Shown piece after piece: positions 32,231 to 42,321 of a stretch of DNA of 64,000 bases. Numbering within the stretch: position 1 is the stretch's first letter; the number at the start of each line of letters is the position of its first letter. The notes beneath the pieces were generated by a model. The model worked only from the letters and a program-made list of their open reading frames with translations. It was not told where the DNA came from and made no database searches. Origin of the DNA: Lasiodiplodia sp. COLG20 (lineage: Eukaryota; Ascomycota; Dothideomycetes; Botryosphaeriales; Botryosphaeriaceae); the NCBI GenBank assembly GCA_009801085.1, contig VNWV01000005.1, positions 2,232,001-2,296,000 on the forward strand, in the 5' to 3' direction. Made by a program: the position numbers and the translations under genes.

Positions 32231-34084
32231 TTAGACGGAGACCTTGGTCTTGACAAACTGGGCTGCAGTACCGGCGTCACTGCCGTAGCCCAAGTGGCCT
32301 GAGGTAGAGGCAGACGAGGAACTACCAGAGGTAGAACCGCCACCGCAGACAGCATCGCCGCTGGCGCAGAACGTCCTGAAAGAACCCTCAGGGAGGTTCT
32401 TGAGAGCCTGGGTCTTGAAGGGATCGCCAAAGGTGACGGCAGCCTTGATGCTCTTGGCCTGGTCGGCGCTGAGCTTGCTCATGGTGTTGTGTACGAGCAT
32501 GGCTCCTTGAGAGTAACCGGAAAGGATGATCTGGGTGTCGGGGCACTTCTGAATCGCCTTCTGGACATCGGCAACCATGGCCTGGGTACCAGCACCGCCG
32601 GTAACCTCAGTGGCAATACCGCCCGCATCGGCAGCGTAGTCGACACCTTGGATGGCGACCTTGTCTTGACCGAGCTGCTCCTTAAGAGCGTTGCCAAAGC
32701 CAGGGCCGACGACGCTTCCCATGTTTCCCATCTCCGTAGTTCCGCGAGCGAAAATGAGAGTTGCCGCCTTGCAAGCCTCGTCGAGGCCGTTCGAAGTAGA
32801 ACCGCCCAGGGAAATGCCGCCTAGGGCAGAAGAGCCAGATGAGCTTCCGCCCGTCAAGCCACTAAGGAGTCCGCTCAGGCCAGACGTACCAGAATCTTGA
32901 CGACCAGTTAGACTTGAGCCGCCCATGAGAGATCCAAGATCAGGAATACCGCTACCGGAGCTGCTGCTTCCACCAAGTGAGCCAAGACCGCTGCTGCCTC
33001 CCAGAGAGCCGAGGCCTCCAAGTCCACCGGCACCGCTTGATGCGCCAGGAGTCGGCAGGGAAAGTCCCGTGGGAAGGGAGCCCAGGCCAGAAAGACCACC
33101 CTAGCGAGGAGTCAGTCATAAAGATGAAAATTCAAGGGAGTCCAACGACGTACCAGACCAGAGCCGCTGCTCGAACCTCCACCAAGTCCACCCAGTCCGC
33201 TCAGTCCGTCCAAGCCGCTGAGCTGGCGCTTCTCGCTATCGCTGTAGGATCCAGAAGATTCAGAAGGGATGACGCCGGAACCGCTACCGCCCAAGCCGCT
33301 AAGGCCACCCTGCAAGCGAATTAGCGTCATTCTTAGATATTTTCTGAAGGTCTATTACCAGTCCACCAAGTCCCGAGCCAGATTCACCACCAGCACCTGG
33401 TGTAGGGATCGGAAGGCCACCGCTCTACCAAAGAATAAGCTTTCTCCAATCACAGTCTTACGGGAAGTTCTTACCAAGCCACCAAGGCCAGAGGCCAGCC
33501 CACCGAGACCGGATCCAGATCCACCACCCTAGTTAAAGTGTTAGGAAACGAAGGCCATTCGTCAAGATGTTTTAACTCACAAGCCCTCCAAGGCCAGATT
33601 CACCAGCGCCAGGCGTGGGGATGGGGAACGGGAGGCCGCTGCCCTACAGAGATGTGAGAGGCTTTCGTGAATATGGAAGACATGATCTTACGAGTCCGCC
33701 GCCAAGGGATCCACCACGGATACCCGGAAGAGAGCCCAGGCCACCAGACGGCGGTGTAGGAAAGGAACCAGATCCGAGGCCACCGCCCTGAAGAGGTGTT
33801 AAAGATGACTTTCTAGCAGTGTGATGGCAGGTTAAACTTACAAGTCCACTGCCCAAGCCTCCGCCGAGACCTCCGCCGAGTCCAGAGCCACCAGACCCGT
33901 AGCTACCAGCCCCAGGAGTTGGGATAGGGAATGGCAGGCCACCCTCACCACCAGCACCAGAAGTAGGAAGAGTGCCAGTTGGGGGCTCAATGCCATAGCC
34001 AGGCATGGAGACAGGGTCGGCCTTGGGAAAGGGGGCGCCAGCCACGAGAGCGGCACATACAGCTGCGAGGAGAATGTTGCTCAT
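32231..34084 (-). CDS. Secreted cutinase with long exon-coded Gly-rich linker
   Basis: Seven exons: 34084-33842, 33787-33692, 33643-33581, 33528-33475, 33424-33359, 33309-33154 and 33100-32231, giving 515 residues. All six introns (48-54 nt) are phase 0. The signal peptide is MSNILLAAVCAALVAGAPFP. Residues about 40-300 are a Gly/Ser/Leu linker with repeated PIPTPGAG modules. The cutinase domain begins at NGLDEACKAATLIFARGT and has the catalytic Ser in GYSQG (about S423), Asp in ASGDAVC (about D475) and His in GHLGYG (about H495), with paired Cys residues. Cutinases cleave cutin or other extracellular esters. Typical cutinases are about 200-230 residues, so the linker more than doubles the protein. 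A KR dipeptide (SEKRQL) in exon 6 could be a Kex2 site. Confidence 0.88.
33154..33787 (-). repeat. Duplicated phase-0 linker exons in the cutinase gene
   Basis: Five internal exons of 96, 63, 54, 66 and 156 nt, all multiples of three, are flanked by introns of 48-54 nt that all fall after the Leu of a Gly-Leu pair. Exons 1, 3 and 5 each contain LP(F)PIPTPGAG followed by a Gly-Leu run; exons 2 and 7 carry looser versions (PTPPSGGL, LPTPGASSG). The pattern suggests tandem duplication of exon-intron units. Confidence 0.75.
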
Positions 34085-34275
34085 GGTAACAAAGTGCAGT
34101 TGCGTGATTGTAGGGAAGAAAGAATGACGACCTCGAGTCTTTCGAGAGGTTCAGAATAGAGAATGAGGTGGGGCAACAGCTACCGGAGCTTGCAAAGGTA
34201 AAAAAGAGGGTGATGGAAGAGAGGATGCTGAAGAGCGTGGTGGTGTCGAAACAAGCTGGACTGAACGGCGGAAGC

Positions 34276-34283
34276 CTTTTATA
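34276..34283 (-). promoter_or_regulatory. TATA box of the cutinase gene
   Basis: On the minus strand the sequence reads CTCTATAAAAGGC, a near-perfect TATA box about 195 bp upstream of the cutinase ATG. A strong TATA box fits an inducible secreted enzyme. Confidence 0.55.
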
Positions 34284-35173
34284 GAGAAGTGAAGAATGAA
34301 ACGACGCGCCTTGTGGCTGTAGCTGTCAAGGCATAAGAAAACACACACCATGCACCCACTCCCAGCCAAGGCGTATCGATCGACAGCCTGGACTTCGACA
34401 ATGGCTCGTTTAGGCATACCGAAACGAGAAGGAGCTGGCGTTTCCTGGAGGGCCTAAATGCTCTGGTGGTTCCTTGCCGAGGGTACTACTGTCAAAATGG
34501 CCATGGCGCCGTTGGGCAACGATCGATCCAGGAGCCGAGCATGGTGCAGAAGAAGCATTCAACGGTGCTGATTCATCTATTGAGAACGGCAGAGGCTGGC
34601 CGATCCTATGCTGGGAATACGGCTTACTGCGGCAGGGGCGTTCATGGTGTGTACCCTAGCCAATGGGAACAAGCGTAGGGGTTTCGGAGCTGTTTCACCG
34701 GAGGGCTTCCGGGCGGCTTGGGAGACGGTGCCTCGGCTCGCGATTTTAGTCGGGAGTGCCGCTGCCGGGATTACACCTTAATGCTGTTAAGGTGCAATTT
34801 ATCCGATGCGGCTCAGGAGATGGCAACCTGTCCCTGTTGGTCGATCCCCCGGTATGATGCTTCCCGAATGCCTTTAAAGACGAATGGCGTTCCAATCCTT
34901 CAACAACAAGCCGAGGCTGCAGGGGTGAAACGCCCAGTGGTCCGATAGTCGGTCCGCGGCCATAGCGTCATCGTGTTGTCTTCTGCTTGCAAAAGGAATC
35001 GTGCATCCTTTTATTCGTACGCAAAAGAGAATTCCCATCTGCTTTTTCCCTGCACGCTGTTTTGTTGATATGAAGAGACCCGCAGCAAGCGAGACACCTC
35101 CCCACCATGTCTTCCACAGTTCCTCGGCTCCCTTTCTGCATCGCCTGGGTGCATTGATAGGTACGAATGGATC

Positions 35174-35404
35174 TAGAGAGGGGCATTAGATCCGCAGTCT
35201 AGCATTGATTTGTTTTCCGCTCATGTCATGAGCTATCGTCCGGACGTGTATGTCGAAATTTTATCCGGACGATAGCTTCAACTGGCCAATATTGTTTTAC
35301 TCTCTTTTTTTTTTTTAAAAAAAAAAAAGCCAAGGCATTGTTACCCTAGATTCGAGGATCCTGCTATCCTCTGCGCTAGCCTTCGGCTTCAATGCCCCTC
35401 TGTA
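35174..35404. mobile_element. Palindromic MITE-like element (copy C)
   Basis: A 231-bp element bounded by TA. The left end TAGAGAGGGGCATTAGATCC and the right end, read inverted, TACAGAGGGGCATTGAAGCC, form terminal inverted repeats of about 30 bp. The core hairpin uses AGCTATCGTCCGGACG (35231) and its inverse TCCGGACGATAGCT. Twelve T followed by twelve A (35305-35328) sit inside the right half. It carries no coding capacity. Confidence 0.75.
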
Positions 35405-36157
35405 ACAAGAAAGCAAGGTTGCTTGCATCGAGAAATAGCGATACGAGGTAGCAAGCACTAGAGCCACACCATCCGCATTGAGAAATTGCCACGGTGATCC
35501 TTGAGGGAGCACGACTGCGCCCACAAGATCGCTACGGCAGCCTCTTTCTCCATATTAGACGCAAGCCACACTTGGTTGGTGCAAACCAATGCATCAGCCA
35601 CGTGGAACCAACGGCCCCCATTATCCTAGGGGCAATCTTAATATGGACCGACGGTTCGACGCCTGGATGCCGTATCAAGAGCAGAAACCTTAACATTCTA
35701 GGCCTCGAAGCTCTCCTGATGCTGCTTTACTGTACACTGAGAGTCCCTAGCAATAGAAGATGCACTCTCTCAATACAATGGCTGCTGATGAAGATAATGT
35801 GATTTCGTATCGTCGAGTCTGTGGCGACAGCGGCGAAAATAAGTGGGAGGAGACGTCGATACAGCGGCGGCGCGGTCGAGGAATCATAAAACACACCATG
35901 ACAAGGCAAATTCTCCCTTGAAACGGAAGAAAATGGCCAGTGATTAAGACCACACTCACTGCCGACGCGGTCCAACATGGATGGCGCTTTCCGGCTCTCG
36001 GGGCTATTTGCTAGCCGGACAAGTGTCGCTCATAAGTCGAGAGGCACGAGATTGGATTAAGCTTTTGACATGACGTGATGAGCGGCTTTTACTCGCACCC
36101 AACTACAAGCGCGGCGTGTGCTCTGGGGTGCCTTGGATGTATTACCCCGACCGCTGC

Positions 36158-36990
36158 TCACCAGAGGAATTTTGTGTGAAACTCATCGGAAAGCTCAAGG
36201 CCACTTCCACGTGCTGAGTCGGAGATGGACGGCAGGTCTTGGATTTGCGGATGAACACTGGTGGGATCCTGGTTGGCTTGGAGAGCAGGACCTTGAGCAG
36301 AGGCGTTGGAGGCATTCCCGGGCTGCGTGTCTGCGGCATGGGATGGATGGTTGTTGGGCCATGGTCCTGTCATCAAGCTGGCTGGATCGGGCGGGTGGTG
36401 AGTTGCGTCTTCCATGGGAGCTTCGGCAACTTGAGTGCTTCTGGGAGTGTCGGAGGGCGCGGCGGGAGTGGAGCTGATGTCCATGGCGGAGGCTGGGGGC
36501 CGGTGAGGCCTGCGGGTCGAGTCACGGCGTGAGCGGTCATTGTACCAGGCCAAGACGGCGTGAGGCGAGTTGAGAGGAAACGAGGCCCAGTAGTCAAGGG
36601 CGGCTCTCTTTTCCTGGGTGGAGCGCTTTTGGTTGCTTTCGACGAGGTGGCCGGCAGAGTCATTGAGGCAGGTCACGGAGCTCAGCAGCTGGTCAGAAGG
36701 GACCAGGGGCAGGACCTGGAGAAGAATGTGCTCAACGTCATCCAGGCGGGCCTCTATGGCCTCCAGGTAGCCCTTGGCGGGACCACGCTGCAGCTGGGGC
36801 GGCCAGGTGCATTCGTTGCCGGTCTCGCGGCACCGGGCACATGTCGGCCTACCTTCGTTAGCATGCTGGCTCGGGGTCTGGCGAAGCGCGGGGGTCACCA
36901 TTCGCCTCCACACTTCTGCTTCTTGCTGCGGCACGAGTCACAGGCGGCGCTGCTCCGCGTCTGGCGGGGCGGGCGCGTTGTCTGGGCCAT
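36158..36990 (-). CDS. Short Zn2Cys6 transcription factor
   Basis: Exons 36990-36899 and 36848-36158 give 260 residues. The 50-nt intron (GTGACC donor, GCTAAC branch, GGTAG acceptor) lies inside the zinc cluster; splicing gives C17, C20, C27, C34, C37, C44 in CDSCRSKKQKCGGEWPTC and ARCRETGNEC. The linker and a helical dimerisation segment follow (KGYLEAIEARLDDVEHILLQ). The remainder is Pro/Ser/Thr-rich with no middle-homology domain. This is short for the class. The stop codon lies within TG-GTGAGC, a good donor, so a further exon is possible, but I find no convincing coding sequence downstream. It is head-to-head with the NRAMP transporter gene. Confidence 0.72.
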
Positions 36991-37611
36991 TGTCGCCCCC
37001 GCTTCACGTGTCCAGAGCCTCACTCAGCACGGCAGCATGCGGTCGTTGGCGGTTGCGTGTTCAGCGGCGCGGTGGTGTTCGGCGGGCAAGTCGAGCTGAG
37101 CTGACTAAGCGCCCGGCTTGGGCTAGCCCGGGCGTCATCGTTGCGATCGTACCTTTTTGATGCTGTGCCTTTTTGATCGGCACGGATTTGCCGCCCGCCG
37201 CAGCCGGCATCCGTTCGCGCGCCTGGCGAAAAGTCCATGTGCTTGGTCGCTTGGCAGTTGCGGAGCGGCTGCCCGGGCCGTAGGCATGCGCTGCACGATC
37301 TTCTGGGGACCTTTTGTCCCGTCAGCAGCAACATCTGACACCATGATGGCTCACTCAGCGCAAACTCAGACACTGCTCCACCGACCCAGCGTCATGGAGG
37401 GCGATTTCGGCCGCCGCGCGTTCCGACTGCGCGCTGAAAAGTCCAGGCCGCGGTTCGCGAGAAACCGGAAGCAACAGAGTGTGCCTGGCCTTCCCTCCGC
37501 ACCCCAACCCACACCTCCCCGCAAAGCAGCCGCAATCGCCCTGCGTACCCGAGGTGCCGCCAGCCTCTTATACCCAGCACCGCCCGCGCGAGCACCTCGA
37601 GCAGTGCCACC
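36991..37611. promoter_or_regulatory. Shared upstream region of Zn2Cys6 and NRAMP genes
   Basis: The 621 bp between the divergent starts is GC-rich. No TATA box or repeated operator was recognised. Frames running through it (for example 37366-38262 on the minus strand) are antisense to the NRAMP exon or low complexity. Confidence 0.4.
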
Positions 37612-39605
37612 ATGAACTGCCCTTCGAGAGTCGAGCCGGAAATTCCACCGGGCTGGAACCAGAACCCACCCGCCCTCAACGCCGATGCCACCACGTGCAA
37701 TGACCTGAACCATATCGCAAACGAGCGCCAGAAGCGCAAGAGCTCCGACCGCAGCGCCGACGATGGCGCCATCGAACGACCTCAGCAGCCCCCCGACCAC
37801 CACCCCGGTCCTTCGCAGCGGCGGGGTTTTGGGCGCTCTCAGCCTGAGGGTCGCGCCAAAGCAGACATGAACGTCGATGTTGCTGAGTCTTCTGGCCCGC
37901 ATGCCACCACCTTCAATGTCGGATATTCTGGTCGTGGGAGCGGAGGGGGGTCGTGGTTCTCGGACCTCGTGTTTCAGACCAAAGATGTGCTCTACAAGTA
38001 CGCAAAATTCGTTGGACCGGGTTTCATGGTAGCCGTTGCATACATTGATCCAGGTACGTGTGCGCCTCCCGGAGTGCTGAGCCTTGAATGCTAACTTTTG
38101 CAAGGAAATTATGCCACCGACGTTGCCGCCGGCGCGTCCTACCGCTTCAAGCTCCTCTTCATCATCCTGATGTCCAACATTTTTGCCATCTTCCTGCAGT
38201 CTCTCTGCGTGAAGCTGGGCACCGTCACGGGCATGAACTTGGCTGAGAACTGCCGTGCTCATCTGCCTTGGTGGCTGAACATTGTCCTGTACATCTTCGC
38301 CGAGTCGGCCATCATCGCCACGGACATTGCTGAAGTAGGTGCTCCGAATCCTACGGCCACGTGAGACTGGCGCGCTAACTCGATATCTCAGGTCATCGGC
38401 ACAGCAATCTCCCTGAACGTCCTATTGAATGTACCTTTGGTTGCCGGTTGCGCCATCAGCATTGTCGATGTCTTCATTATCCTGCTTTTCTACCGACCCT
38501 CGGGCTCCATGCGAGCCGTGCGCATTTTCGAATATTTTGTGATGCTACTTGTGCTTGGTGTGGTTGTCTGTTTTTGTTTCCAGCTCAGCCTAATCAAGCA
38601 CACGTCGGTGGGCGACGTTTTCAGAGGGTTCCTACCAAGCAAGGCCATCGTTGAATCGAAAGGGTGAGTCTAACCGCAGAAACCCCTCAGGAGCGCGATC
38701 TGACGTGCGAAATCAGTCTTTACCAAGCTTGCGGAATCCTTGGTGCTACCGTTATGCCCCACTCGCTGTATCTTGGCTCAGGCATCATCCAGCCGCGCTT
38801 GCGCGAATTCGATGAAGCGCTTTCGGCTTCTACCCAAAACCCCGCCGCTGCGGAAAATAACAACTCTGACTCCGACTCGGAATCAATCGTGTCTCTCTCC
38901 AAATATCGCCCTTCCATCCAGGCGATCAAGGCTTGTTACAAGTATTCTGTTGTCGAGACCGCTATTTCTCTCTTTACCTTTGCGCTTTTTGTCAATTCCT
39001 CCATCCTCATCGTTGCCGGCGCTTCGCTGTACAATACCCCCGGCGCTGACTCTGCCGACCTTTTCGGTATCCACGATCTTCTATCGTCGACGCTGGCCCC
39101 CGCCGCTGGCACCATCTTCGCTCTTGCCCTGCTTCTCTCTGGTATAAGCGCGGGCATTGTCTGCACCATAGCCGGCCAGATGATCTCAGAGGGTCAACTG
39201 AATTGGTCCTGCAAGCCGTGGAAGCGCCGATTCATTACCCGCAGCATCAGCATTACCCCCTCGATTATCGTCGCCGGTGCCGTCGGCCGCGAAGGTTTGT
39301 CAGATGCTCTCGAAGGCTCACAGGTAGCACTCAGTGTTATCCTACCATTTGTCAGCGCTCCTCTCGTCTACTTTACTTGCCGCAACAAGTTTATGACCGT
39401 TTCCGCCGTTGACCGTGGCGTTCCCCCCAACAACAACAACACCATGGCCCAAGCCGAGCATGGAGAGCGGCGGTCCAGTGGATCCGTCGAGGAAATCCAG
39501 ATGCGCAACAGTTGGCTAACAGCAACGATTGCGCTCCTCATCTGGCTGATCATTGTCATCATGAACATTGCCTTGTTAGTGCTTGTCGGCATGGACAAAG
39601 CGTAA
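37612..39605 (+). CDS. NRAMP/SMF-type divalent metal transporter
   Basis: Exons 37612-38053, 38105-38334, 38392-38663 and 38717-39605 give 610 residues. The three introns (51, 57, 53 nt) remove all frame breaks. After a hydrophilic N-terminus, TM1 carries the metal-binding motif DPGN (about 146-149) in AYIDPGNYATDVAAG, formed across intron 1; TM6 carries MPHS (about 328-331) in GILGATVMPHSLYLGSG. About eleven membrane segments can be traced, including IVLYIFAESAIIATDIAE and a C-terminal TATIALLIWLIIVIMNIALL. Family members import Mn2+, Fe2+ and related ions with protons. An in-frame ATG at 37867 would give a shorter, equally plausible N-terminus. It is divergent from a Zn2Cys6 gene, which may or may not control it. 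Confidence 0.9.
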
Positions 39606-40637
39606 ACCTATGGCTTTAGGCCAACCAGAAAGCCACGCACGCCAACATATAGTGGCTGAAGGACCTAGATAATATGCACACTATCTGCGTGCCTGTCTGC
39701 ACTTCTCCAAGTGTACAGTAAGACTGAGGCCCAATGCATCTTTCAACAGCTCTCCGTTCGTTCTCTCAACAGGACCAAGTAGAAGCAAATCACAGATGAT
39801 TGCGTCCTAGATGGAATTATCCCTCAAAAAAAAATCGTATCTAAGACATGTGTACCGTAAATTGGAATTGCAAGAAATTGAAACAAAAGGTACTCGTCGC
39901 CAATAATGCAGCTACAGAGGGGTATTGCACCCGAAGGATAGCGTTAATTTGCTGTTTGCACATGTTATGAGTAGTTGAAGCTATCGTCCGGACGTGAATG
40001 TATAATTGTTAATTCGGCATTTGCGTCCGGACGACAGCTTTAACTACCCGCATAAGTCGAATAATTCCTCACAAACATTAAAACAAACCATCTATCCTGG
40101 GGAGCCGTAGTCATCGCCTGTTACGAGGCCCTGCTGTTTTTCGAGTTAGCCTTCGGCTGCAATACCTTGCTGTACACTTTCAATCCGAAATCTACTGCGT
40201 GAATCAATGTCGATAGTTTCACGATTGTCGCTTTACTTACCCTTGATCTCGCCTTGCCAACGCGGCAAAATCTCACACTGGATCCACAAAGGCATATCAC
40301 AGATGCTTTGTATTGTGTGAACGATCCTCACGTGATGGGAGGAAAGGAGGACAGGCACATGTGTAGGTCTGACTTTAGTCAAAACGGATTTTTTTTTTTT
40401 TTTTTGAATGACTCTGCGGAGAGATTGAAGTGTGGCTAAAATCATTTGCATTATATCTTTAGCTTCGGTCCAAAATCGAATAATAAGATGCTGTTAAGTG
40501 TTTTGAAGGCATTTGATTAGGACAGGTTTGTTCTTTTGTCAACTACATTAGTACTGGATCGATATGCGAACCCACTCTAAAACCGAGTCGCACAGCTGAC
40601 CGATCTCACATCCTTCCTTCATAGTCTATGGTAGAGC
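39606..40637. other. Convergent intergenic region
   Basis: The stretch lies between the 3' ends of the NRAMP (+) and acid phosphatase (-) genes. It is AT-rich and holds the best-preserved palindromic element (39913-40174) and a T15 run near 40390. No gene was recognised. Confidence 0.6.
39913..40174. mobile_element. Palindromic MITE-like element (copy D, most complete)
   Basis: A 262-bp element. The left end TACAGAGGGGTATTGCACCC and the inverted right end TACAGCAAGGTATTGCAGCC begin imperfect terminal repeats of about 30 bp that continue into CGAAGG and TAGC/TAAC. Both ends lie on TA, as expected for a Tc1/mariner-type target duplication. The core hairpin has arms GTAGTTGAAGCTATCGTCCG (39971) and the inverse ending at 40047 around a spacer of about 29 nt. 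No open frame is present. Confidence 0.8.
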
Positions 40638-42321
40638 TCACTTCTGCTCACTAATCGTTCCATCATAGTCATGGCCGTTCGTAGGGTCGTCGAGAGTATA
40701 GTTACCGAAGCACGCGTAATCGTAGTTGCTCAGCTCATACGAATCCTTCTGACTCTCGATGAGCTTGTCAAGTGCACACAGACCGTCGGTCCGACCCTCA
40801 CAGAAACCACCCCTGATGCTCTCCAACGGTACGATGCCATCGTTCAGACGCATGCGGACGAACTTGTGTGTAGCCTTGGCCGCGTCATAACCGTATTGCT
40901 CAGGGTAGTAGAACGTACGCTTCTCGCTCACAGCGGCGGGGTCGGGAGTAGTGCAACCAATGACTTCGGTGATAAGGCGTGCGCCAAAGGGCGTAACTCG
41001 CGCCAGATTGAAATGACGGTCCGGGTTGGGTGGGAATTTGGTCAAGGATGGTGCGTCGCGGAAATAATCGACGCTCATGGCCGTCAAGACAGACACAATG
41101 ATGTCGTCGTGCGAGAAGTCGGCATAAAAAGGGCGACCCAGCGGGAAGTCGTCTGGGTTATCGGTAATGGTAGAGTTGACAGAGGAGTTCGACCAGGTGA
41201 TGTACTGGTTCTGCAGACGTGCAAGCAGCTCCTGCACGTAGCCAATGCCCTGCGCACGGCCCGTAGGGTTGCCGAAGGCGTAGTCATAGTAGTAGGCAAT
41301 GTCAAGCGTGTTCTCGAAACCGGTCCACTCATCAGCGGTGAAGAGGCCGCAGAAGTCAGACTGTCCGATGTATTGCATCTCGTAGGCACAGATCATCTGC
41401 ATAGCGTACGTGTTGTTGACGTTGAAGCTGAATCCTTGAGGCGCGTATCTTTGCAGTCGTTCTGTGGCGTCTTGGAGATATACGGGAAGGTACTTGAAAA
41501 CATCTTGGTCTCCGATGTCGCCAATGCCTGATTCGAGATCGTTGAAACAACTGTCGTACGAGGCTAGGGTATTGTTCTCAGTGCCGCCCTCCGGAATGAT
41601 CAAGACGTCGAAGTCATCCGTCCAGTTCCCCAGCGTCGGAATAGACTGATCGGGGTCCGATTTGAAAGTAGGGCCAAAGAAGCCGATTGCCCAGTTCAGC
41701 ATACTGTTGTACATGCGCGGCTGAGAGGTTGTGCGCAGAAGCGGCTTCTCTCTCAAAGTGCCATTAGGGTACTTGGGGTCGTAGTATAATTGGCCGGTCT
41801 CGGCGTCGTAGAGCGTGCGGCCATACTTGTCCCAGAACGAAACGCCAGACTTCACCTCCTCGACAGCACCTTGGCCGGTCAACAGGCCCAGAGAAGGCAT
41901 AAGATAGCGATAGCCGTTCAGAAAGTCCAGCGGGCCAGTGAAGGAGCTCGTAGCATTAGCGGCCGCGGACCAGTTGCCCAGCTTGTACACGAAATCCAAA
42001 TTGTTGTTGCCATCATCGATCCAGTGAATGGGCAAGCGGTGGGCGTGGCGTTGCATGGTATGAACTAGGCGAATTAGCTTGGCGCCATGAAGCAGTGCTG
42101 AATGGCGTACCCTGCTCGACTTGGCAACCGTCAGGGAGGCCAACGTCCTTCACGCCGAAGATATCGGCGGCATTGTCGGTGTAGGGAGAAATCTGGCCCC
42201 AATGCTTCGAGATCTCGTTGATATCGGTGAGCAGAGCCGGGTGGGAGTAGTTGACAATGGCATGAGCGCCTCCCGCACAGGCCAAAGCCTGCAAAACACT
42301 GAGGGACGAGCGAGGAAACAT
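40638..42321 (-). CDS. Secreted histidine acid phosphatase (phytase-like clade 2)
   Basis: Exons 42321-42111 and 42064-40638 give 545 residues with a 46-nt intron (GTACGC donor, CCTAG acceptor). A weak signal peptide (MFPRSSLSVLQALACAGGAH) starts the protein. Splicing forms the catalytic motif VHTMQRHAHRLP, with the nucleophile at about H77; the usual consensus is RHGxRxP, so Gly is replaced by Ala. The proton-donor motif HD is in FSHDDIIVS (about 388-390). There are many N-glycosylation sites and several Cys residues. Family enzymes release phosphate from phytate or other phosphomonoesters outside the cell at low pH. The upstream TTG-led frame was not used; the ATG at 42321 is the first one in frame. 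Confidence 0.87.

Larger units (their letters stand above)
34085..36157. other. Intergenic region upstream of the cutinase
   Basis: The stretch holds the cutinase promoter with a TATA box at 34276, a palindromic element at 35174-35404, and the 3' side of the short Zn2Cys6 gene. A small hairpin CACCTTA-ATGCTGT-TAAGGTG lies near 34774. Open frames at 34466-34950 and 35494-35980 have no family resemblance. Confidence 0.55.

Noticed and set aside
37366..38262. 298-residue minus-strand frame opposite NRAMP exons 1-2
   Set aside because: It overlaps conserved NRAMP coding sequence, runs through an intron, and resembles no family.
40671..41531. 286-residue plus-strand frame opposite the acid phosphatase
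   Set aside because: The minus strand carries a complete enzyme with catalytic motifs; the antisense frame is a codon-bias shadow.
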